From Verrucomicrobiota bacterium (GTDB lineage: Bacteria > Verrucomicrobiota > Verrucomicrobiia > Chthoniobacterales > JAFAMB01): DNA of 55,130 nt. The stretch is taken from positions 1-55,130 of the forward strand of contig JAFBAP010000187.1 in the NCBI GenBank assembly GCA_019247695.1. The letters run 5' to 3'. This document shows, piece by piece, positions 24,550 to 32,686 of this stretch. The translations under genes and the position numbers were made by a program. The notes below the pieces were generated by a model. It was not told the origin of the DNA. It was given only the letters and a program-made list of their open reading frames with translations, and searched no databases. Position 1 is the stretch's first letter; each line of letters opens with the position of its first letter.

Positions 24550-25287
24550 GTGACCTACAGCCAATTCCATTTCCGGTTTAACGTTCCGCTCCTGGCGTTT
24601 GCGGGCGCGATTTCCTGCCTGGCGCCCTGGCGGGCTTCGGTCTGGGCGGCTTTTCTCGTCATCCTCGCCATTGTGGTCGCCTTTACAACCCCGTGGGATA
24701 ATTTCGCCGTTGCTCAGGGCATCTGGAGTTTTCCCGGCGGCAGGCACGCCTTCCGGATCTGGCACTTACCCGTCGAAGAATACTGCTTTTTTGTCATCCA
24801 GAGCGTCGAGGTGCTGTTGCTTTGTCATGGGTTAACCGGTCTGGCGGGTTTTCGAAAACCATCCACTCCCCCGCTCAATTCGCCCGGTGTCGTTGCCGGT
24901 GTGGGCGCCATTGCTGCACTCTGGGCGTTTACCGGGCTCCGGTTCGGACGGTGTCTGCCACGGCGGGCGCAATACCTGTTTCACCTCCTTTACTGGTTCG
25001 GGCCCGTCGTGGCTTTCCACTGGGTGCTGGCGGCTCCGTTGCTGCTCGCCAACTTGCCTCCCATCCTTCTCGCGACGGCGACGGTCGGCGCCTGGCTGAC
25101 CTTCGCGGACCTGACCGCCGTCCGGCAGGGAATCTGGGAATTCGATGAAAGGCAGATTCTCGGCCTTAAGTGGCGCAACCAGTTACCGGTTGAGGAAATC
25201 CTCTTTTTTTTCGTCTCGAGTCTCCTGGTGGCGCAGAGTTACGTCATATTGGCGCCTGCGGCAGCCAGGATTATCGCCGGAGGGTAA
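24550..25287 (+). CDS. Fused heterodimer-type (CrtYc-CrtYd) lycopene cyclase
   Basis: 245-residue membrane protein with about seven hydrophobic segments. It carries two copies of the lycopene cyclase domain found as separate CrtYc/CrtYd in Actinobacteria and fused in archaea, Bacteroidetes and fungi. First-half motifs are FTTPWDNFAVAQGIWSF and HLPVEEYCFFVIQ; second-half motifs are VRQGIWEFDERQILGLKWRN and LPVEEILFFFVSS. The reaction is cyclisation of lycopene ends to beta-rings. The GTG start at 24550 gives VTYSQFHFRFNVPLL, matching the normal N-terminus, so the earlier frame start in the repeat is rejected. No other crt gene is nearby. Confidence 0.9.
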   Translation: MTYSQFHFRFNVPLLAFAGAISCLAPWRASVWAAFLVILAIVVAFTTPWDNFAVAQGIWSFPGGRHAFRIWHLPVEEYCFFVIQSVEVLLLCHGLTGLAGFRKPSTPPLNSPGVVAGVGAIAALWAFTGLRFGRCLPRRAQYLFHLLYWFGPVVAFHWVLAAPLLLANLPPILLATATVGAWLTFADLTAVRQGIWEFDERQILGLKWRNQLPVEEILFFFVSSLLVAQSYVILAPAAARIIAGG

Positions 25288-25394
25288 GCCGCAGCCCTTC
25301 ACCTTTTGCCAGGAATAAATCGCAGCGTGACGGCTCTGTTCCACCGGAGACGTGACGCCCGCCCAATGCGCCCAATGCAGATGCCCCAAAGCTC

Positions 25395-25949
25395 ATGATC
25401 GGCCAAACGATTAACCTTGAGGCGGCAGTGGCGAGTTTTTACCAACCGCTTTACCGGTTTGCCTACTCGTTGACCCGCAACGAAGCCGAGGCGTTGGACC
25501 TCACGCAGCAAACCTTCCTGATCCTGACCCAGCATGTCCACCAGATCAGGGAGCAGGAAAAACTCAAGAGCTGGCTTTTCACAACGTTGCGACGCGAGTT
25601 CCTGAAAACCGCACGGCGCCAGAGCAGTTACCCGGAAGTTGAATTTCACCCCGGGCAGCACGACGCCCCATCAGCCGAAGATGCCGGGGGCACGGCGGCT
25701 GATGCCCACACCATCCTGCAGGCACTTGACCAGGTGGACGAAATTTACCGCGTCACGCTGAAACTCTTCTATTTGGGGGAACTTTCCTACCGCGAGATTG
25801 CCGACACGCTCGAGGTGCCGGTCGGAACGGTCATGTCGCGCCTTTCGCGCGGCAAAGAGCAACTTCGGACCAAAATCGCCGGCCTCGAGACCGGGGTTGA
25901 TCCGAAAATCATCACGATGCCTCAACGCAAACGAAAGGGCCATGAATAA
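25395..25949 (+). CDS. ECF-type RNA polymerase sigma factor
   Basis: 184-residue sigma-70 family protein of the extracytoplasmic-function type. Region 2 is FYQPLYRFAYSLTRNEAEAL and TQQTFLILTQH, with KLKSWLFTTLRREFL. Region 4 is LFYLGELSYREIADTLEVPV and GTVMSRLSRGKEQLR. A Gly/Ala-rich linker joins them. The C-terminal tail (DPKIITMPQRKRKG) is basic. It overlaps the downstream gene by 8 nt, which marks that gene as its cognate anti-sigma factor. The inducing signal and the promoters it reads are unknown. Confidence 0.92.
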   Translation: MIGQTINLEAAVASFYQPLYRFAYSLTRNEAEALDLTQQTFLILTQHVHQIREQEKLKSWLFTTLRREFLKTARRQSSYPEVEFHPGQHDAPSAEDAGGTAADAHTILQALDQVDEIYRVTLKLFYLGELSYREIADTLEVPVGTVMSRLSRGKEQLRTKIAGLETGVDPKIITMPQRKRKGHE

Positions 25950-26700
25950 CGAGACCGCCAAGGTGATCCTGAGCGCATACCGCCATGACGGCGCTGACGC
26001 CCAGGATCCGTTATTTACCGATGCTCTCCAGCAGGCGCGCCTCGATCCGGAACTGGGTAAGTGGTTCGAGGAGCAACGCGCCTTCGACCAACGCATTTTC
26101 CAGGCTGCCCAGCGCATTAAAACGCCGGCTTCGCTCAAAGAAGTTTTGATTGCCGTCGCGCAAGGCGCCAAGGCGCGGCCCCGGTCGCGTTCACGGATTC
26201 CCTGGTCCTGGCTGGCCCTGGCTGCGGTCCTGGTCATCGCCGGCCTTGTGCTGGTCGGGCCGCTGGGCGTAAATCGCTCCAACGGCGAGAATACCCTGGC
26301 CGTATTCCAGCAGGACGCACTCGCCATGTTGTCGGGGCAGCCGGGACCCAAGCTCGACTTCTTAACGCCCAGCCTGCCGGCAACCCAGGATTACATCGCC
26401 AAAGAACAGGGCCCGCTCGCGCCAACGCTGCCGGCGGCTCTTAAGGGGATGCATACGGCAGGCTGCCTGGTGACCGAATGGCATCATTACCGCATCTCGC
26501 TCACGTGCTTCCTCATGCACGACGGCCAATTGGTCCACCTGGTCGTTCTCCCCAAGGACGCCCTGGCCGGCGCCCGGTTGCCCGGCGACTTCCAGGCAGC
26601 CGACGGATGGCGGATCGTTTATCGGGAACGGGATGGCATGGTAATGTTCTGGGCGACGCACGCGCCCATGAACGAATTTGAAAACCTGCTTCAGAGCTGA
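25942..26700 (+). CDS. Probable membrane-anchored anti-sigma factor
   Basis: 252-residue protein overlapping the ECF sigma gene by 8 nt (ATGAATAA). Residues 1-86 are cytoplasmic and helical (LFTDALQQARLDPELGKWFE). One membrane segment is at 88-108 (WSWLALAAVLVIAGLVLVGP). The remaining about 145 residues are predicted periplasmic, with LDFLTPSLPATQDYIAKEQG, HTAGCLVTEWHHYRISLTCF and a C-terminal WATHAPMNEFENLL. There is no HxxxCxxC zinc motif, so it is not a classical ZAS-type anti-sigma factor. The role is inferred from gene order and topology, not from a family match. Confidence 0.75.
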   Translation: MNNETAKVILSAYRHDGADAQDPLFTDALQQARLDPELGKWFEEQRAFDQRIFQAAQRIKTPASLKEVLIAVAQGAKARPRSRSRIPWSWLALAAVLVIAGLVLVGPLGVNRSNGENTLAVFQQDALAMLSGQPGPKLDFLTPSLPATQDYIAKEQGPLAPTLPAALKGMHTAGCLVTEWHHYRISLTCFLMHDGQLVHLVVLPKDALAGARLPGDFQAADGWRIVYRERDGMVMFWATHAPMNEFENLLQS

Positions 26701-26776
26701 CGGCGCCGCCCTGTCCCGCGTCCTTTTGATCGATTTCGCTTGCCTGGGCGGCATGTTTTAACGAAGAGACCTTCTT

Positions 26777-27298
26777 GTGAGCGACGCCGTGGCTCTGATC
26801 ATGATCGGTGTGTCCGGCTCGGGTAAATCCCAGGTCGGCGAGGAAGCTGCCAAGACACTCGGGTTGAAGTTCTTCGACGCGGACGACTTCCATTCGGCTG
26901 TCAACAAGGAAAAGATGCATCTGGGCATCCCGCTGACCGATGACGACCGGCAGGGTTGGCTGCAGTCCCTCCACGACCTATTGCAAAAGGAATTGGAAGC
27001 GGGCGAGTCGTGCGTGCTCGCCTGTTCGGCGCTCAAACGGGTCTACCGGGAACGGCTCAAGGGCGGTCTGAAAGGCGTTTACTTCTTTTATCTGAAGGTC
27101 GACCATCACGTCGTGGCCGAACGCCTCCAACTGCGCCAACACCACTTCTTCGCCAAAGAATTGCTGGACACGCAATTTGCCATCCTGGAGGAACCCGGAC
27201 CGGACGAAGCATTCGTCGTCGACCAGAACCGGCCCCTGCAAGAAGCTGTGCAGCAGGTGCTGGGGTATGCCGCGCAACTGGGCCTCAAGCCCGTATAG
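26777..27298 (+). CDS. gntK: Gluconokinase
   Basis: 173-residue P-loop kinase that phosphorylates gluconate to 6-phosphogluconate, feeding the pentose phosphate or Entner-Doudoroff route. The Walker A is MIGVSGSGKSQVGEE. The substrate region FFDADDFHSAVNKEKMHLGI matches the family consensus, as do PLTDDDRQGWLQSLHD and CSALKRVYRERLKGG. A GTG start is used. The next gene on the same strand (67 nt) is a gluconate permease, so the two form a small gluconate uptake-and-use unit. Confidence 0.95.
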   Translation: MSDAVALIMIGVSGSGKSQVGEEAAKTLGLKFFDADDFHSAVNKEKMHLGIPLTDDDRQGWLQSLHDLLQKELEAGESCVLACSALKRVYRERLKGGLKGVYFFYLKVDHHVVAERLQLRQHHFFAKELLDTQFAILEEPGPDEAFVVDQNRPLQEAVQQVLGYAAQLGLKPV

Positions 27299-27365
27299 TT
27301 GCGAGCGAATTTTTCGACGGCAGCCCGTCACTTTGCTTCCGGCGGAACCCTGCTAGTGTCGGGAC

Positions 27366-28721
27366 ATGTCCCCCGACACCTTGCGCGTTGTTGCAACCCT
27401 CTTTGCAATTGTTCTGCTCATCGTTTTAATCACCCGTTTCAAGATCCACCCATTTATCTCGCTGATCATCGCCTCGTTCTGCCTGGGGCTGCTGGGCGGC
27501 CTTAAGCCGGATGAAGTGGTGAAGAACTTCGAGAAAGGCTTCGGCGACGTCCTGAGTTTCGTCGGCATCGTGATCGGGCTGGGCACGATGCTCGGGGGAT
27601 TGCTGGTCGCCTCCGGGGGTGCTGACCGCCTGGCCAACGCGCTGGTGTCGCTCGGCGGTAACCGCTGGGTGCCCTGGACCATCTTTTTCGCCGCGCTGCT
27701 GATCGGGCTGCCGCTGTTCTTCGAGGTGGGCTTTGTCCTGCTCGCCCCCCTGGCCGTGACCATCGCCTTGCGGATGAAGGCGCCCGTCACGGCGATCGGC
27801 CTGCCGATGCTGGCCGGCTTATCGGTCGCGCACGGGTTGGTGCCGCCGCACCCGGCGCCGACGCTCGCGGCCGCCACGTTCCACGCCGATATCGGTAAAA
27901 CCATCCTTTTGGGCATTCTCGTGGGTATCCCGGTAGGCTTGCTGTCCGGCCCGGGCTACGCGTTGGTGGCGACGAAGTTCCTGCGGATCGGAGCCCACCC
28001 GGCGCTGGAAACCATCGAAGAGGTGCGCCAGAATAAGCCCACCGGCAACCCGCCCCCGCTCGGTCCGGTGCTGGTGGCCATCCTGCTGCCGCCCGTCCTG
28101 ATGATGGGACGCTCCGTCGCCGACGCCTTTATCGCGGCAGGCTCGCCGGTACGCCCGCCGATCGACTTTATCGGCGATCCGGTCATGGCGCTGCTGATCG
28201 CCCTGCTTTATGCCTTGTTTGCCCTCGGCCTGCGCGAGGGCCGAACCCTGACGAACATCGAAGGGCTGCTCGGCAGAAGCCTGGAACCGATCGCGGCCGT
28301 GGTGCTCATCGTGGGGGCAGGAGGCGGGTTCAAACAGATGCTGATCGCAGTCAAGATTGGTGACCTGATCAGCCAGGTTGCCACCCAGGCGCACCTGTCG
28401 CCGTTGTTCCTGGCGTGGCTGGTTGCCGCCCTGGTCCGTGTTGCCACCGGTTCGGCCACGGTCGCCACGATCACCGGCGCGGGCATCACCGCCCCGCTGC
28501 TGGCGACCAATCCGACGGTGAGCCCGGAACTGATGGTCCTGGCCATCGGCGCAGGCTCACTCATCCTGTCGCACGTCAATGACGCGGGCTTCTGGCTGGT
28601 GAAAGAATACTTCGGCCTGAGCCTGGGAGATACGTTCAAGTCGTGGACCGTCATGGAAACGTTGCTGTCGGTCTTCGGCCTTCTCGGGGTGCTCGCCCTC
28701 GGCACCGGGGTACATCGGTGA
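27366..28721 (+). CDS. Gluconate:H+ symporter, GntP family
   Basis: 451-residue inner-membrane permease with about a dozen hydrophobic segments. Family signatures include IVIGLGTMLGGLLVASGGAD and GLSVAHGLVPPHPAPTLAA, plus VRVATGSATVATITGAGITA and SHVNDAGFWLVKEYFGLSL. It takes up gluconate or a related sugar acid with protons; the adjacent gluconokinase supports gluconate. Length is normal. The stop TGA is followed within 2 nt by a block of repeats (GAGTGCC GGGCGTC GGGTGGA). Confidence 0.93.
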   Translation: MSPDTLRVVATLFAIVLLIVLITRFKIHPFISLIIASFCLGLLGGLKPDEVVKNFEKGFGDVLSFVGIVIGLGTMLGGLLVASGGADRLANALVSLGGNRWVPWTIFFAALLIGLPLFFEVGFVLLAPLAVTIALRMKAPVTAIGLPMLAGLSVAHGLVPPHPAPTLAAATFHADIGKTILLGILVGIPVGLLSGPGYALVATKFLRIGAHPALETIEEVRQNKPTGNPPPLGPVLVAILLPPVLMMGRSVADAFIAAGSPVRPPIDFIGDPVMALLIALLYALFALGLREGRTLTNIEGLLGRSLEPIAAVVLIVGAGGGFKQMLIAVKIGDLISQVATQAHLSPLFLAWLVAALVRVATGSATVATITGAGITAPLLATNPTVSPELMVLAIGAGSLILSHVNDAGFWLVKEYFGLSLGDTFKSWTVMETLLSVFGLLGVLALGTGVHR

Positions 28722-28723
28722 CG

Positions 28724-28990
28724 AGTGCCGGGCGTCGGGTGGAGTTCGGAGTTCGGGGTTCGGGGTTCGGAGCGGCGGAGAATGCCGCAAATGAAGAAGT
28801 GGCGAGTAACGAGTAACGAGTAACGAGTAACGGGGGCGAGCTTGGAGGAGAGCCGCCGATGTCAACTCCAAAGTTCCTTTTTCCCCGCCGTGGTCGCCGT
28901 GGTCGCCGTGTGAACTCTTACGTTGTGCCCGCCCCACCCGCTGCGCCCGCCGTGTGACCGTGTGAACTCGTACCCGCCAAACCCGCTGCG
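28724..28990. repeat. Mixed repeat block: heptamers and composite-element copy D
   Basis: 28724-28773 has GGGCGTC, GGAGTTC and GGGGTTC units. 28804-28831 is four perfect GAGTAAC units in gntP orientation. 28885-28990 is the CCGCCGTGGTCGCCGTGG part of the composite element with GTGTGAACTCTTACGTTGTG, in minus orientation, without the CTGTGTAATC part. A short reversed AATGCCGCAAATG unit lies at 28781-28793. No gene is present. Confidence 0.85.
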
Positions 28991-29007
28991 GCAAATTCTA
29001 ACGCTAT

Positions 29008-30282
29008 CTACAGGTTCAACTCTTCCACCCAGCGCTCGACCGCGTCCTGTTCGACCGGTCCCACGACGGCCATCCCCAGGCATTCCGGTGCGAAGCAGGT
29101 CCGGGCGGCGGCCTGGATCATCTCCGGCGTGACCTGCTTGAACCTGGCATGGACGTTATCGGGATCGACCACTTCGCCGTAAGCAAGGATCGACTCGCCC
29201 ATCCACATGATCTGGTTCGTCGTGCTCTCCAGGCCGAGTTCATTCTGGCCGACCGTGTATTCCTGGGCCTGCCGGAGTTCCTTTTTAGTCGGAGGACGCC
29301 CGCAGAGCTTTTCCAACTCGCGTGCAATCGCGCGCAGCGCACTCCGCAACTTACCGGGCTCAAGTCCGACGCAGATGCTGACGAGCCCGGAATCTTCCAG
29401 GAGCAACGTCCCGCTCTGGATCGAGTAGCAGAAGGCGTACCGCTCGCGCAGCTGCTGGAACAGCCTCGAGCTCATGTTCTCGCCAAGAATCACGCTTAAC
29501 AATTTAAGGGCGTGCCGGCGTTCATCGGTCCGGCTCACCGCGTGATACCCGATGGCCAGGTGCGTCTGCTCGGTGTCCTGGCGGGAAATCAGGATGCGTC
29601 GCGGCCGTTTACCCGGCTGCCACCGGTGCGGATCCGGCACCCGTCCGTGCGGCAAAGCGCTTAAGCGAGCGCCAAATTCATTCAGAACCTGCTGGTGCGA
29701 GCAGTTGCCGGCGACCGTGATAACGGTCGTTTGGCCGTTATAATTCTGGCTGACGTAATTGACCAGCTCGGGCCGCCCGATCCGGGCAATCGTTTCTTCC
29801 GTCCCGGTCAAAGGCCGCCCGAGCGAGTGCTCCGGCCACATCACTTCCGAGAGTAACTCGTGCGAATACTGCGCCGGCTGATCCTTGTACATGAGGATCT
29901 CTTCCCGGATGACGTCGCGTTCGCGGTCAATCTCATGTTCGGCGAACACAGAATCCACGTACATGTCACACAGGACATCAGCGAGCACCGGTAAGTGCTG
30001 GGCGCTCGCTTTCGCATAAAAGCAGGTGTGATCCTCGGTGGTAAACGCGTTGACGAAACCGCCCAGACCTTCCACCTGTTCGGTAATCTGGCGGGCCGTG
30101 CGGCGTTTCGTGCCTTTGAACAGCAGGTGCTCCAGAAAATGCGAGATACCGCAACACCGCTCGGACTCGTGACGCCCGCCCACGCCGACCCAAATCCCGA
30201 TGCTTACACTCTTCATTTGCGGCATTTCGCGCGTGGCCACGCGGACGCCGTTGGCGAGGGTAGTAGTCTGGTACTGCATCAT
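29008..30282 (-). CDS. M16 family zinc metallopeptidase (processing-protease type)
   Basis: 424-residue peptidase of the M16 family (pitrilysin / mitochondrial processing peptidase beta type). The inverted zinc motif is HFLEH, within GISHFLEHLLFKGTKRRTAR, with the third ligand expected in the downstream RDVIREEI segment. The C-terminal half is the inactive M16_C domain (LGENMSSRLFQQLRERYAFC). No signal peptide, so cytoplasmic. The start at 30282 (MMQYQTTTLANG) is preferred over 30336, which would overlap ispD by 38 nt. It is the third gene of a yqeY-ispD-M16 operon on the minus strand. Substrate unknown. Confidence 0.9.
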   Translation of the reverse strand: MMQYQTTTLANGVRVATREMPQMKSVSIGIWVGVGGRHESERCCGISHFLEHLLFKGTKRRTARQITEQVEGLGGFVNAFTTEDHTCFYAKASAQHLPVLADVLCDMYVDSVFAEHEIDRERDVIREEILMYKDQPAQYSHELLSEVMWPEHSLGRPLTGTEETIARIGRPELVNYVSQNYNGQTTVITVAGNCSHQQVLNEFGARLSALPHGRVPDPHRWQPGKRPRRILISRQDTEQTHLAIGYHAVSRTDERRHALKLLSVILGENMSSRLFQQLRERYAFCYSIQSGTLLLEDSGLVSICVGLEPGKLRSALRAIARELEKLCGRPPTKKELRQAQEYTVGQNELGLESTTNQIMWMGESILAYGEVVDPDNVHARFKQVTPEMIQAAARTCFAPECLGMAVVGPVEQDAVERWVEELNL

Positions 30283-30298
30283 CAGACAAAAGTCATCT

Positions 30299-31021
30299 TT
30301 ACGGCCGATTGTTCTCTCGCGCGTCTCGAATCGCATTTTGAATTGGTCTCAGCAAGCTTTCAGCCACCGCGAGGTCACGCGGAAAAGTAATTTTCAGGTT
30401 CCAGTTCGGATTTTCCAATAACCTGACCGGGTACCCAAGGGCCTGCACGGCGGACACCTCATCGGTAACGGCTTCACCTTTGGCCAGCACGGCCTGGTAA
30501 GCCGCCAGCAGCCAGCCTTTGCGAAAAATCTGAGGGGTCTGCATGGCCCACAATCCCTGGCGATTCACACTGCCTGTCACCACGTTTCCTTTGCCGGCTC
30601 GTTTCAAAGTTTCCACCACCGGCGCGGCCAACGCCGCTGCGCCGGCGTCCGCAGCCGCTTCGATGGCAAACCCGATCGTTTCAGCACTCACCAGGGGCCG
30701 GGCGGCATCATGGACGGCGACGAGATCCGCCGCGTCATGGACCGCTTGTAATCCCGCCCACACCGAAAGGTGCCGTTCGCTGCCGCCGTCGACCACGCGG
30801 CGGAGTTTACTGTAGGGGCCGGCGCATTCGATTGCTGCCCGGACCCGGTCTCGACTTTCCGGATGCAGGACCAGCACCACCTCCGAGATCGCCGGGCATT
30901 GCTCGAAGCGGTCCAGGGAATGCATCAGCACCGGCCGGCCGGCAAGTTCCACCAACAATTTGTCGAATCCCATCCGCTGGCTCCGGCCGGCGGCTACGAG
31001 GACGGCGCTTACAAAGGGCAT
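30299..31021 (-). CDS. ispD: 2-C-methyl-D-erythritol 4-phosphate cytidylyltransferase
   Basis: 240-residue nucleotidyltransferase of the MEP isoprenoid pathway, joining CTP and MEP. The nucleotide-binding N-terminus AVLVAAGRSQRMGFDK, then LVAVHDAARPLVS, LWAMQTPQIFR, AVTDEVSAVQALGY and NLKITFPRDLAVAE are all family blocks. Its ATG shares one base with the TGA of the upstream yqeY gene (TGATG), so translation is coupled. Isoprenoid supply would feed the carotenoid made by the lycopene cyclase elsewhere in the window. No ispF is fused or adjacent. Confidence 0.95.
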   Translation of the reverse strand: MPFVSAVLVAAGRSQRMGFDKLLVELAGRPVLMHSLDRFEQCPAISEVVLVLHPESRDRVRAAIECAGPYSKLRRVVDGGSERHLSVWAGLQAVHDAADLVAVHDAARPLVSAETIGFAIEAAADAGAAALAAPVVETLKRAGKGNVVTGSVNRQGLWAMQTPQIFRKGWLLAAYQAVLAKGEAVTDEVSAVQALGYPVRLLENPNWNLKITFPRDLAVAESLLRPIQNAIRDARENNRP

Positions 31022-31473
31022 CAGCTCAAATGCTTCTGTACGACCTGGCTCAGGGTTTTGCCCTCCACCCGACCGGCCGCGCGTTCCGTGGCCAGTTTCA
31101 TCACCTGGCCCATCTGCGCCTTCGAGGTGGCCCCTGTCTCCTGAATCACTGCGCGTACGAGCTCGTCAATGTCGGCTGCAGATAATGGTTTTGGCAAGTA
31201 TTCTGACAGGTATACGATCTCTTGCTGTTCCTTTTGCGCCAACTCGGGCCGCCCGCCCTGGTCAAAACTGGCGATCGCATCCTGGCGCTGCTTCACCTGT
31301 TTTCTAATCACCGCCAACGCCTCCGGGTCAGCCAATTTCCCGCCTGCACCGTACTTCTCGATCGCGGCATTCATGAGCGCCGCCTTGGCCATGCGTAACA
31401 CGGAGAGCCGGCCGGCATCCCGGGCGCGCATCGCCTCCTTGAGGTCGTGGTCGACTTGCTCCTGGATCGTCAT
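31021..31473 (-). CDS. GatB/YqeY domain-containing protein
   Basis: 150-residue protein of the YqeY family, a small relative of the C-terminal tRNA-binding domain of the GatB amidotransferase subunit. Typical blocks are VLRMAKAALMNAAIEK, RQDAIASFDQGGRPELAQKE, EQQEIVYLSEYLPKPLS and TGATSKAQMGQVMKLATERA. Cytoplasmic; the exact role is unsettled even in model bacteria. It is the first gene of the yqeY-ispD-M16 unit. Confidence 0.93.
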   Translation of the reverse strand: MTIQEQVDHDLKEAMRARDAGRLSVLRMAKAALMNAAIEKYGAGGKLADPEALAVIRKQVKQRQDAIASFDQGGRPELAQKEQQEIVYLSEYLPKPLSAADIDELVRAVIQETGATSKAQMGQVMKLATERAAGRVEGKTLSQVVQKHLS

Positions 31474-31729
31474 GGTGACGAGTGTAGACTCTCGAGAGGG
31501 CTTTTCGCAAACGCTACCAGCATGGATTACGTCCCATCGGTGCCGCCGCCGTCAGGATCGATGCCGCGCCTGGATCGCTCGTCCCAGGCAAACAAAACGA
31601 GCGAAGACCGGCGCCCCCCGCGCATTCACACCGGCTTCACAAACCGCCCGACTCCGGCGGATATGCCTGGACGGCAGGGACGCCGCACCATAAAATCCCC
31701 GCCACTTTCTTCTCCATTCCTACTCCCGT

Positions 31730-32662
31730 ATGCGCCAGGTATTGTTGTTTTGCGCTGCTCTGCTCCTGCTGTTCACCGGGCTACCCGCGCTCCCGGCAAG
31801 TTCTCTCCCCTTCAGAATCGTCTTCCAGGGCGAACCCATCTTCAACGAGCTCGTGGCACAAGCCGAGCGGGAAAACTGGCGGGCGTTGCCGTTGGGAGAA
31901 CGGACGGTAGCCGCCGGGAAAGCTCTCCTGGGCCGGCCTTACCGTAATTTCACCCTGGAAATTGATAACTACATCGAGGCGCCTTCGGTCAACCTCTATG
32001 GAGTCGACTGCTGGACCTATTTCGAGATCTCGCTCGGGTTCGCCCGGATGCTGGCCGTCAAAAACCCGCCCTACAGCCCGCAGGACCTCCTGGCCATGAT
32101 CGAGCTTGACCGTTACCGGGGCGGCCACTGCAACGGCGTCTACACGTCGCGCCTGCATCACCTGGAGGATTGGATCGCCGACAACCGGCGCCGCGGCCTG
32201 GTTACCGACCTTACCCGGTCCCTTGGAGGCGTGCCGATGTGGGGGCACTACGAAAACGAAATGAGCGCGAGCTGGCGAAGCTCGCGTTACCTCCGCCACA
32301 ACTTGGCCCTGGTACCGGAGATCCGCCGCATCGAGGCCAGGATTTCGGCGCGAACGATTTACCACATTCCCAAGAATCGCGTGGCCGCCATCGAACCGGC
32401 TCTGCGCGACGGCGACGTGATCTGCATCAGCAGCACGTATCGCGGAGGGTTTACCGAACACGTCGGCCTGGCTTACCGCGATGAGCGCGGGGTTCTGCGG
32501 TTCATGCACGCCTCGAAAGACGCGCGCCAGGTCATCATCGACGCACCCCTGCACCAGTACCTGTACCGCTACCGGAAGTTTGCCGGCATCATGGTTGCCC
32601 GGCCGCGGGAAGTGTCCGGTTCGGTCCACGTGGCCATGCTCGATGAAAACGCAGGCGGTTAA
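31730..32662 (+). CDS. Secreted DUF1460 protein, NlpC/P60-like amidase family
   Basis: 310-residue exported protein. The signal peptide is about residues 1-24 (VLLFCAALLLLFTGLPA). The body matches DUF1460 (N-acetylmuramoyl-L-alanine amidase-like, papain-like fold): KALLGRPYRNFTLEID, VNLYGVDCWTYFEISL, YTSRLHHLEDWIADN and ALRDGDVICISSTY. Candidate catalytic residues are C94 in the DCWT motif and H244 in TEHVGLAY. A periplasmic role on peptidoglycan or muropeptides is inferred from the fold. It precedes the radical SAM gene by 24 nt; a functional link is not evident. Confidence 0.85.
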   Translation: MRQVLLFCAALLLLFTGLPALPASSLPFRIVFQGEPIFNELVAQAERENWRALPLGERTVAAGKALLGRPYRNFTLEIDNYIEAPSVNLYGVDCWTYFEISLGFARMLAVKNPPYSPQDLLAMIELDRYRGGHCNGVYTSRLHHLEDWIADNRRRGLVTDLTRSLGGVPMWGHYENEMSASWRSSRYLRHNLALVPEIRRIEARISARTIYHIPKNRVAAIEPALRDGDVICISSTYRGGFTEHVGLAYRDERGVLRFMHASKDARQVIIDAPLHQYLYRYRKFAGIMVARPREVSGSVHVAMLDENAGG

Positions 32663-32686
32663 AACGTCGCCGTCCCTGGTAAATGC

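Noticed and set aside
24424-24765. 114-residue N-terminal extension of ilvD
   Set aside because: It crosses heptamer repeats, has no family similarity, and the 24423 start gives the normal length.
30210-30235. CATTTGCGGCAT in the M16 gene resembling the AATGCCACAAATG repeat
   Set aside because: It encodes the conserved EMPQMKSVS segment of the peptidase, so the similarity is coincidental.
31474-31729. Possible short gene between yqeY and the DUF1460 gene
   Set aside because: The plus-strand frame through this gap runs out of frame into the DUF1460 coding sequence, with no conserved features.
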